From assembly GCF_052324685.1 (NCBI RefSeq), contig NW_027506904.1:799501-863500 (forward strand): DNA of 64,000 nucleotides, in the 5' to 3' direction. Both the position numbers and the translations under genes were made by a program. The stretch's first letter is position 1. The number at the start of each line of letters is the position of its first letter. The DNA comes from Brachyhypopomus gauderio (taxonomy: Eukaryota > Chordata > Actinopteri > Gymnotiformes > Hypopomidae). A model generated the notes under the pieces. The model did not search any database, had not been told where the DNA came from, and saw only the letters and a list, made by a program, of their open reading frames with translations. Of the stretch, positions 45,071 to 55,300 are shown piece after piece.

Positions 45071-45305
45071 ATTGTTCTTTTTTCCATTATGGCATACAGT
45101 AGGGGTGTGTTAAAAAAATCGATCTTTTGATTCAAATCGATCTTCATTTGAATGATTCAATATCGATTTATGAAACCTGAGATCGATCTTTAGAATTAGC
45201 CAATTTTCCCCACATATGCGTACCGTTTTATTGTATCGCGTTTTATCTTGCGAGACCATCCTTTTTTCTCGAGCACCGGCACTTGGCTGGGGTGATCAGT
45301 TAAGC

Positions 45306-45602
45306 ATGGCTGCAGCAAGAGTAAAAATGCCCAAGAACCTGAAGGCAGATGTATGGTTACATTTTGGATTCAGAAACCATGATGGTAGGGAAGAGTTGGA
45401 TAAAAGCACAGCCGTGTGTAAACTGTGCAACATGGAGGTGAAATATTGTGGGAATACCACAAATCTGAGAAATCACTTAACGCGACACCATCCTGATATT
45501 CAAAAAACGCCAGAACCCAAACAAACTCCACTAGAGAAGGCATTTGCGATTAAACTATCTACAAGTTCTCCCCGTGCCAAAAAAAAAACCCAAAGTGCTT
45601 AA
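45306..45602 (+). pseudogene. BED zinc-finger exon of a hAT transposase
   Basis: The ATG at 45306 opens MAAARVKMPKNLKADVWLHF, then STAVCKLCNMEVKYCGNTTN and LRNHLTRHHPD. This is a BED-type finger (C-x2-C ... H-x3/4-H) with its leading aromatic residues, the usual DNA-binding N-terminus of Ac/hAT transposases. A proline/lysine linker follows and the frame stops at 45602, next to another repeat. The dimerisation and RNase H-like domains are missing, so the element was non-autonomous before the L1 landed. Confidence 0.8.
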
Positions 45603-45780
45603 ATTCCACCTTTTAAAGGTGTATGAACCCTGCAAATATGACTTTGTTCATTGCGCTGAAGCCCGGCGAGCGCGAAGTTACAAAATTCGAGACGTGCACG
45701 ACCTTGTGAAGCGCACAGAGCCACCGCGATTACGTCGTTTTCGGCGCGTGGACCCTCACGCGACGCGTCAAGTATAAAGC
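45600..45780 (+). repeat. Unclassified roughly 200-bp interspersed repeat, copy 2
   Basis: Inverse of the family at 8722-8930, including GAACCCTGCAAA, GACTTTGTTCATTGCGCTGA and GACGCGTCAAGTATAAA. It is inserted at the end of the BED exon. Confidence 0.7.
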
Positions 45781-46001
45781 TGTGAAGTTTTCTCAACAGC
45801 TGACAATATTGTTACTGCACAAAGGAGCTGTCTCACTCCTCAACATGTTGATCAACTCCTTTTCTTGCAGAAAAATTTGACAATCTCCAAGATGTCAGAA
45901 AGCAGTCATGAATAAATCTTAGTTATTGGACCATAATGTTTACAATATTCAGAACTATGTTCATAAATGTTTTTGTTACATGTTAAAAAAAACTTAATTT
46001 G

Positions 46002-46535
46002 ATTCAGAGTTGTGATATAGGGGTAAGGGACATCTCTGACCATGCAGGTGTATATTTAACATTACATTTAGACAACAAACCCAAAGAGACCCTATGGAGA
46101 CTTAACACCAGCCTTCTGAACGACCCTCTACTCTTAAAATATATAGAGAAAGAATTTGAAGAGTATATGATTAATAACAACAATGGAATGGTAGCGCCCA
46201 GCGTGTTGTGGGATGCTGCAAAAGCTGTTATTAGAGGCAAACTTATAATGTGGACAGCTCGCAGGAAAAAGGAAAAAGAAAAACAAATGAGAGACCTAAC
46301 TAAAACATTAAAACACCTGGAAAGTAAACATATGATACATAATGAAATCCATGTTTTAAACCAGATTCAAAACATAAAGCAACTTCTAAATAATTTATAT
46401 GAAAATCAAATGGAGCAGAAATTGAAACTAATTAAACAAAACTATTATGAGAATGGCCCATTTTTAAGAAATTTAAGAAATTATTGGCGTGGAGATTACG
46501 TAAGCAGCAAGCAGAGAGATTTATACGGAAAGTAA
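46002..46535 (+). pseudogene. L1 ORF2 endonuclease end and linker
   Basis: This frame begins inside the apurinic endonuclease with the catalytic-type DISDHAGVYLTL, followed by a helical linker (ARRKKEKEKQMRDLTKTLKH). Homology then moves to the frame of the next entry between about 46484 and 46520, so a small indel separates the two. The 5' truncation at 46002 removed the rest of the nuclease. Confidence 0.85.
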
Positions 46536-49141
46536 AAGATCCCCAGACTAACAAATTATGTGACAAAATGGAAGATATACAACACTCCTTTGAAAAGTAT
46601 TACACAAAATTGTATGCCCAACCTATAGCAGCCGAATTACAAGACGTGTCACAGTTTTTGAGGTCTTTAGATCTACCATCAATAGGAACTGAACAAAATA
46701 GAATATTAACTCAGGAGATAACAGAGGAAGAAATAGGTAAAGCTATATCAAGACTAAAAACTAATAAAATGCCAGGTGCCGACGGTTACCCATCGGAGTG
46801 GTATAAAACCTCTAGAAAGATAATAATACCGTTACTTAATGACTGCTTTAATTATGTTCTTAAGGGGGGAGAACCCCCTTTGTCTTGGAGACAAGCAGTG
46901 ATCTCAGTAATACCCAAAACAGGCAAAGATAAAACAGAATGTGGTTCTTATAGGCCTATTTCTGTTCTTAACATAGATTACAGGTTATTTGCATCAATAC
47001 TAGCAGCACGATTGGAAGATATCATCCCAGACCTGATAGATACAGATCAAACGGGTTTCGTAAAAAACAGACATACCCAGGACAATGTGAGACGTGCTCT
47101 TCATCTTATCGCCCATATGAGAAACAGCCAAGCTGAATCTTTGGCTCTTAGTCTGGACACCGAGAAGGCGTTTGACTCAGTTCGATGGGAATATCTGTAT
47201 TTAGTTCTCAAACGATTCGGTTTTGATAATCAAACGATTAATTGTCTGAAATGCCTATATTGCTCCCCAACAGCCAGAATTAAAATAAATGGGAATCTAT
47301 CCAAAACAATATCTCTTGAAAGGGGATGTCGACAGGGATGCCCGCTTAGCCCCACACTTTTCGCCCTTTTTATCGAACCTTTAGCACAGGCAATTAGAGA
47401 GGATAAAGATATAACAGGCGTGTTGATTATGAATACAGAATATAAAATATGTCTTTATGCAGATGACATACTTTTGACCCTGACTAAACCAGAAGCAAGT
47501 TTACCTAAATTGTTGTCTCTGCTTAAAAGATTCGGAACATATTCAGGCTATAAACTAAATTTACATAAAACTCAAACTCTTACCTTTAACTATAATCCAC
47601 AGGAAAAAGTTCACAAAAGGCAAATATTTAAATGGGAAAGTATCATAATTAAATACCTAGGTGTGCAAATACCTAAGGACCTATCTGGTATTTATTTGCA
47701 TTTATTTGCATATACCCCACTAACAGCTGAAATCAAAGCAGACTTACATCGTTGGTCATTATTGCCAATGAATATGTCCAACCGAATAGATGTCATAAAA
47801 GTTAATATATTACCTAGGCTGCTTTTTCTTTTTCAATCATTACCGGTGGAAATACCGCTCAAACAGTTTCATGAGTGGAAAAGAATGATCTCAACCTTTA
47901 TTTGGGGAAAACAAAAACCAAGAATTAGGCTACAGACACTACAGTTACCCAGGGAACAGGGTGGAATGGCCTTACCCTGCTTAGAAGACTATTACAGAGC
48001 AGCACAGTTACGTTTTCTGGTATGTTGGTGTGATCCGGAACATGATGCAAAATGGAAGGATTTAGAACAAAGCCAATTGAATATACCCTTGCCATCTATA
48101 CTAGGTGATAAAAACCTTTTAAAGAAATACCTGGATAAGGTTACCGGCTGGATGGCTGTCCCTCTAAATATTTGGTATAAAGAAATTAAAGATTCAAAAT
48201 TTGAAAGGAATGCACGAAGTTTACGTTGGATAACATATGACACAGAATTCACACCAGCTAAATTGGACACCAGATTTAAATATTGGATGGATAAAGGCAT
48301 AACTTCATACTGTACAATATTCGCCAAAAAAGATTTAAATACCTATCGACAACTTACAAATAAATATAATTTAGAGAAACATGATTTCTTTAGATATCTT
48401 CAATTGAGATCTTACTTTAACAAAAACATCAAAACGGTGGGAGAAAAAGGAATGACTTTAATTAAGATATTTATCAACTCTTACAAAGGGAACACCAACC
48501 GAGGATTAATCTCAAGAATCTACTCATCTCTACAGCTGGAAAGGGGTCTCTCCACAATGTACGTTAAGTCAAGATGGGAGAAAGAAGCCAATATAAAGTT
48601 AGCTGAGGATGACTGGCTAAACATATGCAGGACAATGTCTACTACCTCTAGCTCAGGTCTTTGGAGAGAATTTACCTGGAAAAACACTTTAAGATGGTTT
48701 ATAACCCCGAATATTAAAAAATTACAAAGTAACAATGAAATACATGGCCGGTGTTGGAGAATGTGTGGTAATATGTCTGCAGGTCATTTTCATATTTTCT
48801 GGGAATGTCCAAACATTTCTACTTACTGGGTAAAGGTGGTAAAGGAGATCAGAGCAATACTTAATTTTGAACTTGATTTTGATTTCAGTGTCATTTACTT
48901 GGGAAACATACCAGCTGGAGTGAGAAAACAGGATAGATACCTCTTACAAATTCTATTAGCAGGTAGTAAAAAAGCAATAACTAGGAGATGGCTAAGCACA
49001 GAATCCCCAACTCTCTCTGAGTGGGTAGAAATTATTCAGGAGATTTATGCTATGGAGAGAATGACTTTCTCATTAAGACACGCCTCTAACAGACGTGAAA
49101 AGTACTGGAGAAACTGGACAGCATACTTGGCTTTGAAATGA
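46484..49141 (+). CDS. L1-clade ORF2 reverse transcriptase, 885 codons open
   Basis: Reverse transcriptase for target-primed reverse transcription. Visible: KTNKMPGADGYPSEWYK, CGSYRPISVLNIDYRLFASI, TGFVKNRHTQDNVRRAL, LSLDTEKAFDSVRWEYLYLV with the first catalytic aspartate, ERGCRQGCPLSPTLFALFIE, and the catalytic ICLYADDILLTL. The C-terminus has the cysteine/histidine motif CWRMCGNMSAGHFHIFWECP typical of fish L1/Tx1-like ORF2. The first ATG is internal; the true protein would start upstream in a frame now shifted. With the endonuclease truncated the copy is not autonomous. The long open frame suggests a young insertion. Confidence 0.93.
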   Translation: MAWRLRKQQAERFIRKVKDPQTNKLCDKMEDIQHSFEKYYTKLYAQPIAAELQDVSQFLRSLDLPSIGTEQNRILTQEITEEEIGKAISRLKTNKMPGADGYPSEWYKTSRKIIIPLLNDCFNYVLKGGEPPLSWRQAVISVIPKTGKDKTECGSYRPISVLNIDYRLFASILAARLEDIIPDLIDTDQTGFVKNRHTQDNVRRALHLIAHMRNSQAESLALSLDTEKAFDSVRWEYLYLVLKRFGFDNQTINCLKCLYCSPTARIKINGNLSKTISLERGCRQGCPLSPTLFALFIEPLAQAIREDKDITGVLIMNTEYKICLYADDILLTLTKPEASLPKLLSLLKRFGTYSGYKLNLHKTQTLTFNYNPQEKVHKRQIFKWESIIIKYLGVQIPKDLSGIYLHLFAYTPLTAEIKADLHRWSLLPMNMSNRIDVIKVNILPRLLFLFQSLPVEIPLKQFHEWKRMISTFIWGKQKPRIRLQTLQLPREQGGMALPCLEDYYRAAQLRFLVCWCDPEHDAKWKDLEQSQLNIPLPSILGDKNLLKKYLDKVTGWMAVPLNIWYKEIKDSKFERNARSLRWITYDTEFTPAKLDTRFKYWMDKGITSYCTIFAKKDLNTYRQLTNKYNLEKHDFFRYLQLRSYFNKNIKTVGEKGMTLIKIFINSYKGNTNRGLISRIYSSLQLERGLSTMYVKSRWEKEANIKLAEDDWLNICRTMSTTSSSGLWREFTWKNTLRWFITPNIKKLQSNNEIHGRCWRMCGNMSAGHFHIFWECPNISTYWVKVVKEIRAILNFELDFDFSVIYLGNIPAGVRKQDRYLLQILLAGSKKAITRRWLSTESPTLSEWVEIIQEIYAMERMTFSLRHASNRREKYWRNWTAYLALK

Positions 49142-50031
49142 TATACCTGCTCATGTAATATTGTTGTTTTTCTGACCACACGTGTGTGGACGTATATGTG
49201 TGTATGAGGGTCCCCCCTCTCCTTTTTTACCACTCTGTAATTCCTAATAACCCTCCTGTATTAGCAGCTATGTAACCTTGCTGAGGACAAAAAAGACAAC
49301 AGATATATAGCACAATGTAACTCTTTTTCTTTACATATGCATGTATGTGGAAAGCATTTCAACTCTTTGATAATGGTCCCTGACTTCTCCCGATCTGCCT
49401 TTTATTTTGTTATTGTTGTTGATATTTATGTTCCCTTCTATTGTATATAAAAAATAACAATAAAAACAAATTATAAAAAAAAAAAAAAAAACTTAATTTG
49501 CACTTTAAAAGGCTGTTCAAAACCGCTTTCAATGCCTTTTCTGGTAAAGGAGCTATGTGGAAATGTAAAAAAGAATGTAACTGTTGTTCACAGTATAAAC
49601 ACTGATATCTTAATACATTTTAACAAAGTTTGAGTGTTCCTTGTATCATTACAACATTTCACATTCAAACTACACTTTTTATTGTAACTGAAATGTCCCT
49701 ACAAGAATCGATATTGAATCTGATCGAATCAAATCGAAAATCGAATCGGGACCTTGTGAATCGGAATCGAATCGAAATGGGAAATCAGTGGTGATACCCA
49801 CCCCTAGCATACAGTTGTCTTTTTTTCCTCTCTCCCATGCAATTTTGAGCATAATGAACACGAGTTTTGTGGCTTATTCAAGGTTGAATGTACAACGTTG
49901 GCATATCAACGTTGATTCACTTTTCAAAATCGACACCAAATCCAACGTTGATTCAACCATCACATGTGACGTTGATTCAACGTTGAAATGCCTGCTGGGA
50001 TGCCACTGTATTTTCTAAATCTAATAACCAG

Positions 50032-50568
50032 TGTTACGTATGGCCTCGCCCCCTCCCTTGGCTGTCACTCCGGGTTCCCTTGTGTCTGTGTCCCGTGCCT
50101 GTTTATCCCGCCCCGCTCGTTTGTCTCCGTGATTCCTTGTTTGTTACCACGCCCCCGTGTCATTGCCGTCACCTGTCCCTAGTTTAGTTCATTGTATATA
50201 AGTCCCAGCACTTCCCCAGTTTAGTTATCCGTGGTTTTGTTCATGCTGTTTGGTTGTCTTCTCTGTGCCTTGTCATTCCGTCGGTTCGTGCGTTGTTTTG
50301 TCTGATCCTGTTTGCCGTGAGTTCTGCTGTGTTGTTTGCATTTTGGTTTACCCGTCCTCCGTGTGTTTTGCCTGCCCTTCCGTTGTTAGCCTGCCTCGTT
50401 GTTTCCCTTGTCCGTGATCATGCCTGTCTACGTTTCATGTCTGGATAGCCTGCCCGTTATGACCTCAGCCTGTGTTATCGACTCTGGTTTTGGTATTCCC
50501 TTCATTAAATCTCGCTCATCTCAGCATTTGTGTCCGTCTCCTCGCTCCGTGGCGCAAGCCACGTTACA
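50032..50568 (+). repeat. Solo LTR, unit C only
   Basis: A 537-bp LTR with TGTTACGTA and CGTTACA ends and the 5-bp duplication ACCAG (50027-50031, 50569-50573). It has a TATATAAG promoter-like motif near 50195 and an ATTAAA signal near 50505. Its ends resemble the LTR at 52611. It is placed within the conserved block, with A and B empty. Confidence 0.9.
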
Positions 50569-50657
50569 ACCAGAGGCAACTCTTTTTCTATGCTATCCAT
50601 GAGACGTTCTCTCACATTGATTAATTTAAGTCAGTAAAGTCTTGTCAATTGCTAAAG

Positions 50658-50929
50658 AAAAATTACAAACTGACAAGGAAAGAAGCCACACCCTTGACTT
50701 TGACCACCAGACTACCACCATCTTTATTCAGGGCATATTCACACTGAGCTTCACACCATACCCCACCAGCAGGGGTAGTTCCTTTAACAGGCTTACTCCT
50801 GATGGTTTTCTTGTGTATACACTTATTCACATGGATGAGAGAGTTTTTAAAGTTATAGTTTGCAGGTAGAGTACATTGGTAGGTAGTGTCCATACCCTCA
50901 TGGTTTACACCCGTCATATTACGCAGGCC
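50658..50929 (-). CDS. Unassigned coding-like segment, unit C, uninterrupted
   Basis: The longest unbroken copy: an 84-codon minus-strand frame from MTGVNHEGMDTTYQCTLPAN through VNKCIHKKTIRSKPVKGTT and VWCEAQCEYALNKDGGSLVV to a stop at about 50663. It contains four cysteines and no obvious signal or membrane segment. Upstream of the ATG the frame runs a few codons more (GLRN) to a stop, and AG acceptors are nearby, so it may be the last exon of a larger gene. I do not recognise the family. A faint Ig V-like ending is possible. The A and B copies are broken, so it may be a pseudogene in all three. Confidence 0.35.
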
Positions 50930-51866
50930 CCCTGCCGGCCTCCTCTGTCAGCACCGACAATATTTCGTTATCCTGTTGTGATGTGTTTGCCCTTCAGTTG
51001 GGCGGGGCCCATTAGGAAACCCAACACCCGAGGGTAATTTGTCTATATACAATATGTCTATACATGTCTTTGTACCAGTTGACTGCTGGCTATTGTATCC
51101 TTCATTTGGATTTGTCCCAGGCTTTACGCTGATGAACGTTATTCATTACATCCTCCTTCCCCCCGCCCGAGACTGGAGTGATTGCTTCATTTTTGTTTGC
51201 ACTCCCTCACCCATCAACACAATCACTTTTTATGAAGTCCATTTACGAAATTCACATACATCTGGCAAATGCTGGTCATGAGTGTTTCTGTATCATTTCA
51301 TTGGCATTTTTCCATTTCATTGTGTTCACTAAATTTAAGGTTGTACACATCACATCATGCATTTTTTTTGAGCCGAGTCACAAGGGTCAAAAATCATTAC
51401 AGTACAACAGTTCAATAAACAGTTATTTAATATATGTAGTGCATCATGCCTCTGCAGGATAGATACTGCAGGGTTACATATTTTAACATGATGAGAATAG
51501 GACTAACTTTTGTAGACAGGACACCAGTGAAGATGAAATTCATCGAGTTCTGTAAGAAAATAGAGCAGTTAGTAGCAGTAAAGAAAAAGAACGAGGTTCT
51601 GCACAGTGTCCTTGCTGTACAAATTTCTGTAATTCATGTTACTCACTACACTAATGACCATAAGGAGTGAGCGTTAAATCCAAACCCTAAATATAAATAC
51701 CTTCACTCCCTGGGGGTACATAGACACTGGTCTGTTTGAGCCACATTTGACAACAAACCCCTCTCAATGCACCATATAACCACCCACGTACCAACTCCAA
51801 GCAGAAATGTTAGTTGCTGTGTTTAAAAGAAAATGGAAATATTTGAGCATTTTGTATGCTATATAC
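50930..51866. other. Between unassigned segment and lectin C
   Basis: Conserved with A and B. It includes the candidate terminal lectin exon (acceptor at 51549, ATTAAA at 51431-51426). The plus-strand open frame at 51446-51670 is conserved only because the sequence is duplicated. Nothing else is recognised. Confidence 0.65.
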
Positions 51867-52207
51867 CAGAGGTCACCAACAGGCGGACCGCGGTCCGGAT
51901 CCGGACCCGAACGCAGTCCTGTCCGGACCCAATCTCATTCCTGATTAACTGGATACGGACCCAAATGCCATCCCATCCTGACCCAGAATAAAATGTTAAA
52001 AATATGTCTTTATTTTGACGGGAGAATTCATTTTAAACCGGAGCATTTATTTCAGCGCTATTGAAAAATACACTGCGTCACGAAAAAAAACACCACCCCC
52101 CCCTGCTCAACAACTTGCGTCGCCACCCCCCCCTCCCGTCCCTCGGACCGCAGGTCAGAGCTATCTGCCAAATTTGGCCCGCGGAACAATATAGTTGATT
52201 ACCCCTG
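51867..52207. mobile_element. hAT MITE shared by B and C, unit C copy
   Basis: Same site and duplication (CTATATAC at 51859-51866 and 52208-52215) as in B. It is longer in the left half, with an extra CCGGACCC motif, and lacks the long poly-A run. Confidence 0.93.
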
Positions 52208-52391
52208 CTATATACCATCAGATTTCAGTCTGGCTAATAAGAGATGCAAAGTGTGAATTCATTTGTTTAAAATCATATCAGGAAAAACGATCAACACAAT
52301 TGGCATAATTGAACAGGAGAAAATGGAGTGAAAGTAGTCACTCTAGTGCAACAACTAACAAGTGGCGTCTTGAGCAGTGAAAGAAACTCAC

Positions 52392-55300
52392 AGATAATCC
52401 TGCAGGAATACCCAATGCTCAGGTACTTGTAGGTGCCGACACAGGGGTCGGAGAAGACAGAGTTTGTGGCAGGGACCACACAACTGCTCTTGCCTTCACA
52501 CCTGTGGAGATAAATAGCAGAATTCTTAAAACAGAATGAAGAACTACTTTTTGAAAAGCTAATTTTTTGCCTCTCCATTTAATACCATTTTTGTATTATC
52601 TTTCACTTGTTGTTACGTCCAGTTCCGCCCTCCTCCCTGGTCCCGCCTAGTTTCCCTGTTTCTGTGCTTTCCCTCATGTCTGCCCCGCCCCCGTCTTGAG
52701 TGCCCACACCTGAATCTCGTTTCACTCCCCTGTTCAGAGTACATCATCCCATCTGTTTCAGTCCTCCGTGTCGGTCATTGTGTTTCGTGAGTACTCTGTG
52801 GTCTAGTTCCATGTTTCCCCCTTTTCCTGACTTGGTTCTCCTTTCTGCTAATGTTCTAGTTGTGTTCCGTGTCTGTTTCTGGCCTCCTGTTCAGTCTCCC
52901 TGTGTTTGGTAGTTCCCTTCTATGGTTTTGTTTCATCTGCCAGTGTTTGCTTCTGTGTTTAGTTAGTCCTTTAGCTTTAGCTTTCTTGTCATGTACACCG
53001 TTTATTGATAGATGCTGTCTGTTTGACTTTACAGTTGTTTTGTATTTGTACCATGAGCGTTTGTAGCTACTTGTTTGTTTGGTACTCCGTGGTTTCTAGT
53101 TCTGTCGTATGGTATGTGTGTGTCTTCGTAGTTTATCATGATTAGTTCTGTCTCTTAGTGGTTCTGTCGTCATCTGGTTGGTTGTGTGTTACGTGGTGTT
53201 CTGTTGCGTACATTCTCCTGTGCTTTGTAGTTCTCGTCAATGTAGTCTGTCTCTTGTTTTGTTTAATAAACTCCTAAGAACTTGCATTAGCGTCACGCCT
53301 AACCCCTTGATTCGTTACATAATGACCGACCAATTTAAAGTGATGCAGCAGGTTACTTGTTCTCCTGAAAGAGAGGAAATTTCCCGTGATGAGGATTCTT
53401 TTCGGGCTAGCCTGGATAACATACAATCAGTCCTGACCAAGGACGCTTTTGGCAAATGCGTTGCTTTGCCTTCTCTAGCTCCCTGCCCGGATATATACCA
53501 TGGGGAAACTATGTCCGCTGATTATTTTATTTTTCAGTGCGAGATGTACATTCAATTGTTGACTTGCCCCCCACCTCCTGAGAGGGTGTTAGTGCTTTTT
53601 ATGCGCTCTCAACTAAAGTCCAAAGCACTGGAGTGGGCAGACAATCTTGTCGAGACGTTTGGGTGACGCATGGACAGTGAAGGGCTTCAGTGACCTAATG
53701 CGGACTAGGTTTGCTGGTACTGCCATCCGGCCCTCGTTTCAGCGCAGTGTGGGGAGGAGGGTGAACCCAGGGGTTAGTGCTGGTGTTCAAGTCGCCACGC
53801 CCTCTGATGACGACGTTCCGGCGGCCACGCCCTCTGATGACAACGTTCCGGCGGCCACGCCCTCTGATGACAACGTTCCGGCGGCCACGCCCTCTGATGA
53901 CAACGTTCCGGCGGCCACGCCCTCTGATGACAACGTTCCGGCGGCCACGCCCTCTGATGACAACGTTCCGGCGGCCACGCCCTCTGATGACAACGTTCCG
54001 GCGGCCACGCCCTCTGATGACAACGTTCCGGCGGCCACGCCCTCTGATGACAACGTTCCGGCGGCCATGGGGCCCAATCACGCTGATGACGTCTGCCCGC
54101 TGGCCGCACCACTTGGCGTCGTCTGCTCGCTGGCCACGTCCCCGGCTCCGGACGATGCCGTCCCGGCGCCCCCGGCCCCTGTCTATGCCGCTCCTGTGTC
54201 TCCGCTCCCTGACGACGTCGCTGCTCCTGCAGCTCTGCCCCCTGATGACGCCCCCCTGGCTCCAGACGACGCCTGCCCGGCGTCCCCGGCCCCAGACGAC
54301 GCCTGCCCGGCGTACCCGCCTGCTCCAGACGATGTCCATCTGGCGGCTCCGGCCCCTGTTGAGGTCGGCCCGTTGGCCGCGTCCCCGGACGACTCCTGCC
54401 CGTTGGCCGCGTCCCCGGACGACTCCTGCCCGTTGGCCGCGTCCCCGGACGACTCCTGCCCGTTGGCCGCGTCCCCGGACGACTCCTGCCCGTTGGCCGC
54501 GTCCCCGGACGACTCCTGCCCGTTGGCCGCGTCCCCGGACGACTCCTGCCCGTTGGCCGCGTCCCCGGACGACTCCTGCCCGTTGGCGGCTGCCTCGGCC
54601 CCCGACGACGTCCGCCCGGCTGCCTCGGCCCCCGACGACGTCCGCCCGGCTGCCTCGGCCCCCGACGACGTCCGCCCGGCTGCCTCGGCCCCCGACGACG
54701 TCCGCCCGGCTGCCTCGGCCCCCGACGACGTCCGCCCGGCTGCCTCGGCCCCCGACGACGTCCGCCCGGCTGCCTCGGCCCCCGACGACGTCCGCCCGGC
54801 TGCCTCGGCCCCCGACGACGTCTCCTCTGACGCCTCGGCCCCAGAGTTCTCCAGGGCCGACTGGGCGCCTCTGCCTCCTGTTCCCGCTGCCCGCCGGCGG
54901 ACCCCGCCTGTTCCCGCTGCCCGCCGGCGGACCCCGCCTGTTCCCGCTGCCCGCCGGCGGACCCCGCCTGTTCCCGCTGCCCGCCGGCCTGTCCTGCTGG
55001 TCCCCGCAGGCCCCAGCCCGACTCCTAGCCATCTGGTTGGTTGTGTGTTACGTGGTGTTCTGTTGCGTACATTCTCCTGTGCTTTGTAGTTCTCGTCAGT
55101 GTAGTCTGTCTCTCGTTTTGTTTAATAAACTCCTAAGAACTTGCATTTGCGTCACGCCTAACCCCTTGATTCGTTACACTTGTGCTCTTCAGTCAGGGAC
55201 TGAAATTGGCACTGTAGTGCAACTATTTTTAGATTTCTCTCCTAGAAATCAATAATGTAAAAGTAAAATACTTTGACTTCAGGGTAGACTCACCTATTTG

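Larger units (their letters stand above)
46002..49485 (+). mobile_element. L1-clade LINE, 5'-truncated
   Basis: The insertion is flanked by AAAAACTTAATTTG (ending 46001 and 49500) and has a poly-A tail at about 49474-49490. This is the target-primed signature. It holds the end of the endonuclease and the reverse transcriptase of ORF2. ORF1 and most of the endonuclease are lost. The 3'UTR spans about 49142-49470. Confidence 0.93.
45100..49806 (+). mobile_element. hAT element interrupted by an L1 LINE
   Basis: The 8-bp duplication GCATACAG (45092-45099, 49807-49814) flanks ends TAGGGGTGTG and CACCCCTA. The ends carry many ATCGAT/GAATCGA motifs. Its own parts are a BED-finger exon (45306-45602), the small repeat at 45600-45780, and flanking sequence. 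The rest is an L1 insertion. The transposase catalytic part is not present. Confidence 0.92.
43758..49999. mobile_element. Large DNA transposon with AT target duplication, carrying nested elements
   Basis: Ends are CCCAGCTGGCA and, inverted, CCCAGCAGGCATTTCAACG, with many TTCAACGTTGA-type motifs near both ends. It is bounded by AT (43756-43757, 50000-50001). Units A and B show the empty site (GAGAATAATGCCAC, about 4883-4896). A 2-bp AT target fits ISL2EU-like transposons, but the family is not certain. It includes a (TTA)n run (43999-44040), a GTCCGTATTTCCCGGG-type repeat (about 44371-44600) and the hAT at 45100-49806. Confidence 0.75.
53647..55089 (+). pseudogene. Repeat-rich Gag continuation, 480 codons
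   Basis: After a short non-repetitive start ([19 protein letters not shown]) the frame is almost wholly proline/alanine/aspartate repeats of ten residues: [10 protein letters not shown], then [10 protein letters not shown], then [10 protein letters not shown], then [10 protein letters not shown]. It would be a low-complexity, disordered acidic protein with a short basic end. The lack of stops on the opposite strand (53695-55032) follows from the 30-bp period. No zinc knuckle, protease or reverse transcriptase follows. I doubt that it encodes a working protein. Confidence 0.55.
52611..55178 (+). mobile_element. Gag-only LTR retrotransposon in lectin C intron 10
   Basis: Bounded by the 5-bp duplication CTTGT (52606-52610, 55179-55183). 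The left LTR is complete (52611-53319). The right LTR keeps only its last 149 bases (55030-55178), so pol and the 5' part of the right LTR are lost in one deletion. The shared 149 bases differ at three positions. Internally there is a Gag-like frame and four 30-bp repeat arrays. It inserts antisense to the lectin. Confidence 0.9.

Noticed and set aside
53695..55032. 445-codon open frame on the minus strand, rich in Gly/Arg/Val repeats
   Set aside because: It is the mirror of the 30-bp arrays; a repeat period divisible by three keeps all frames open. No homology-like features.
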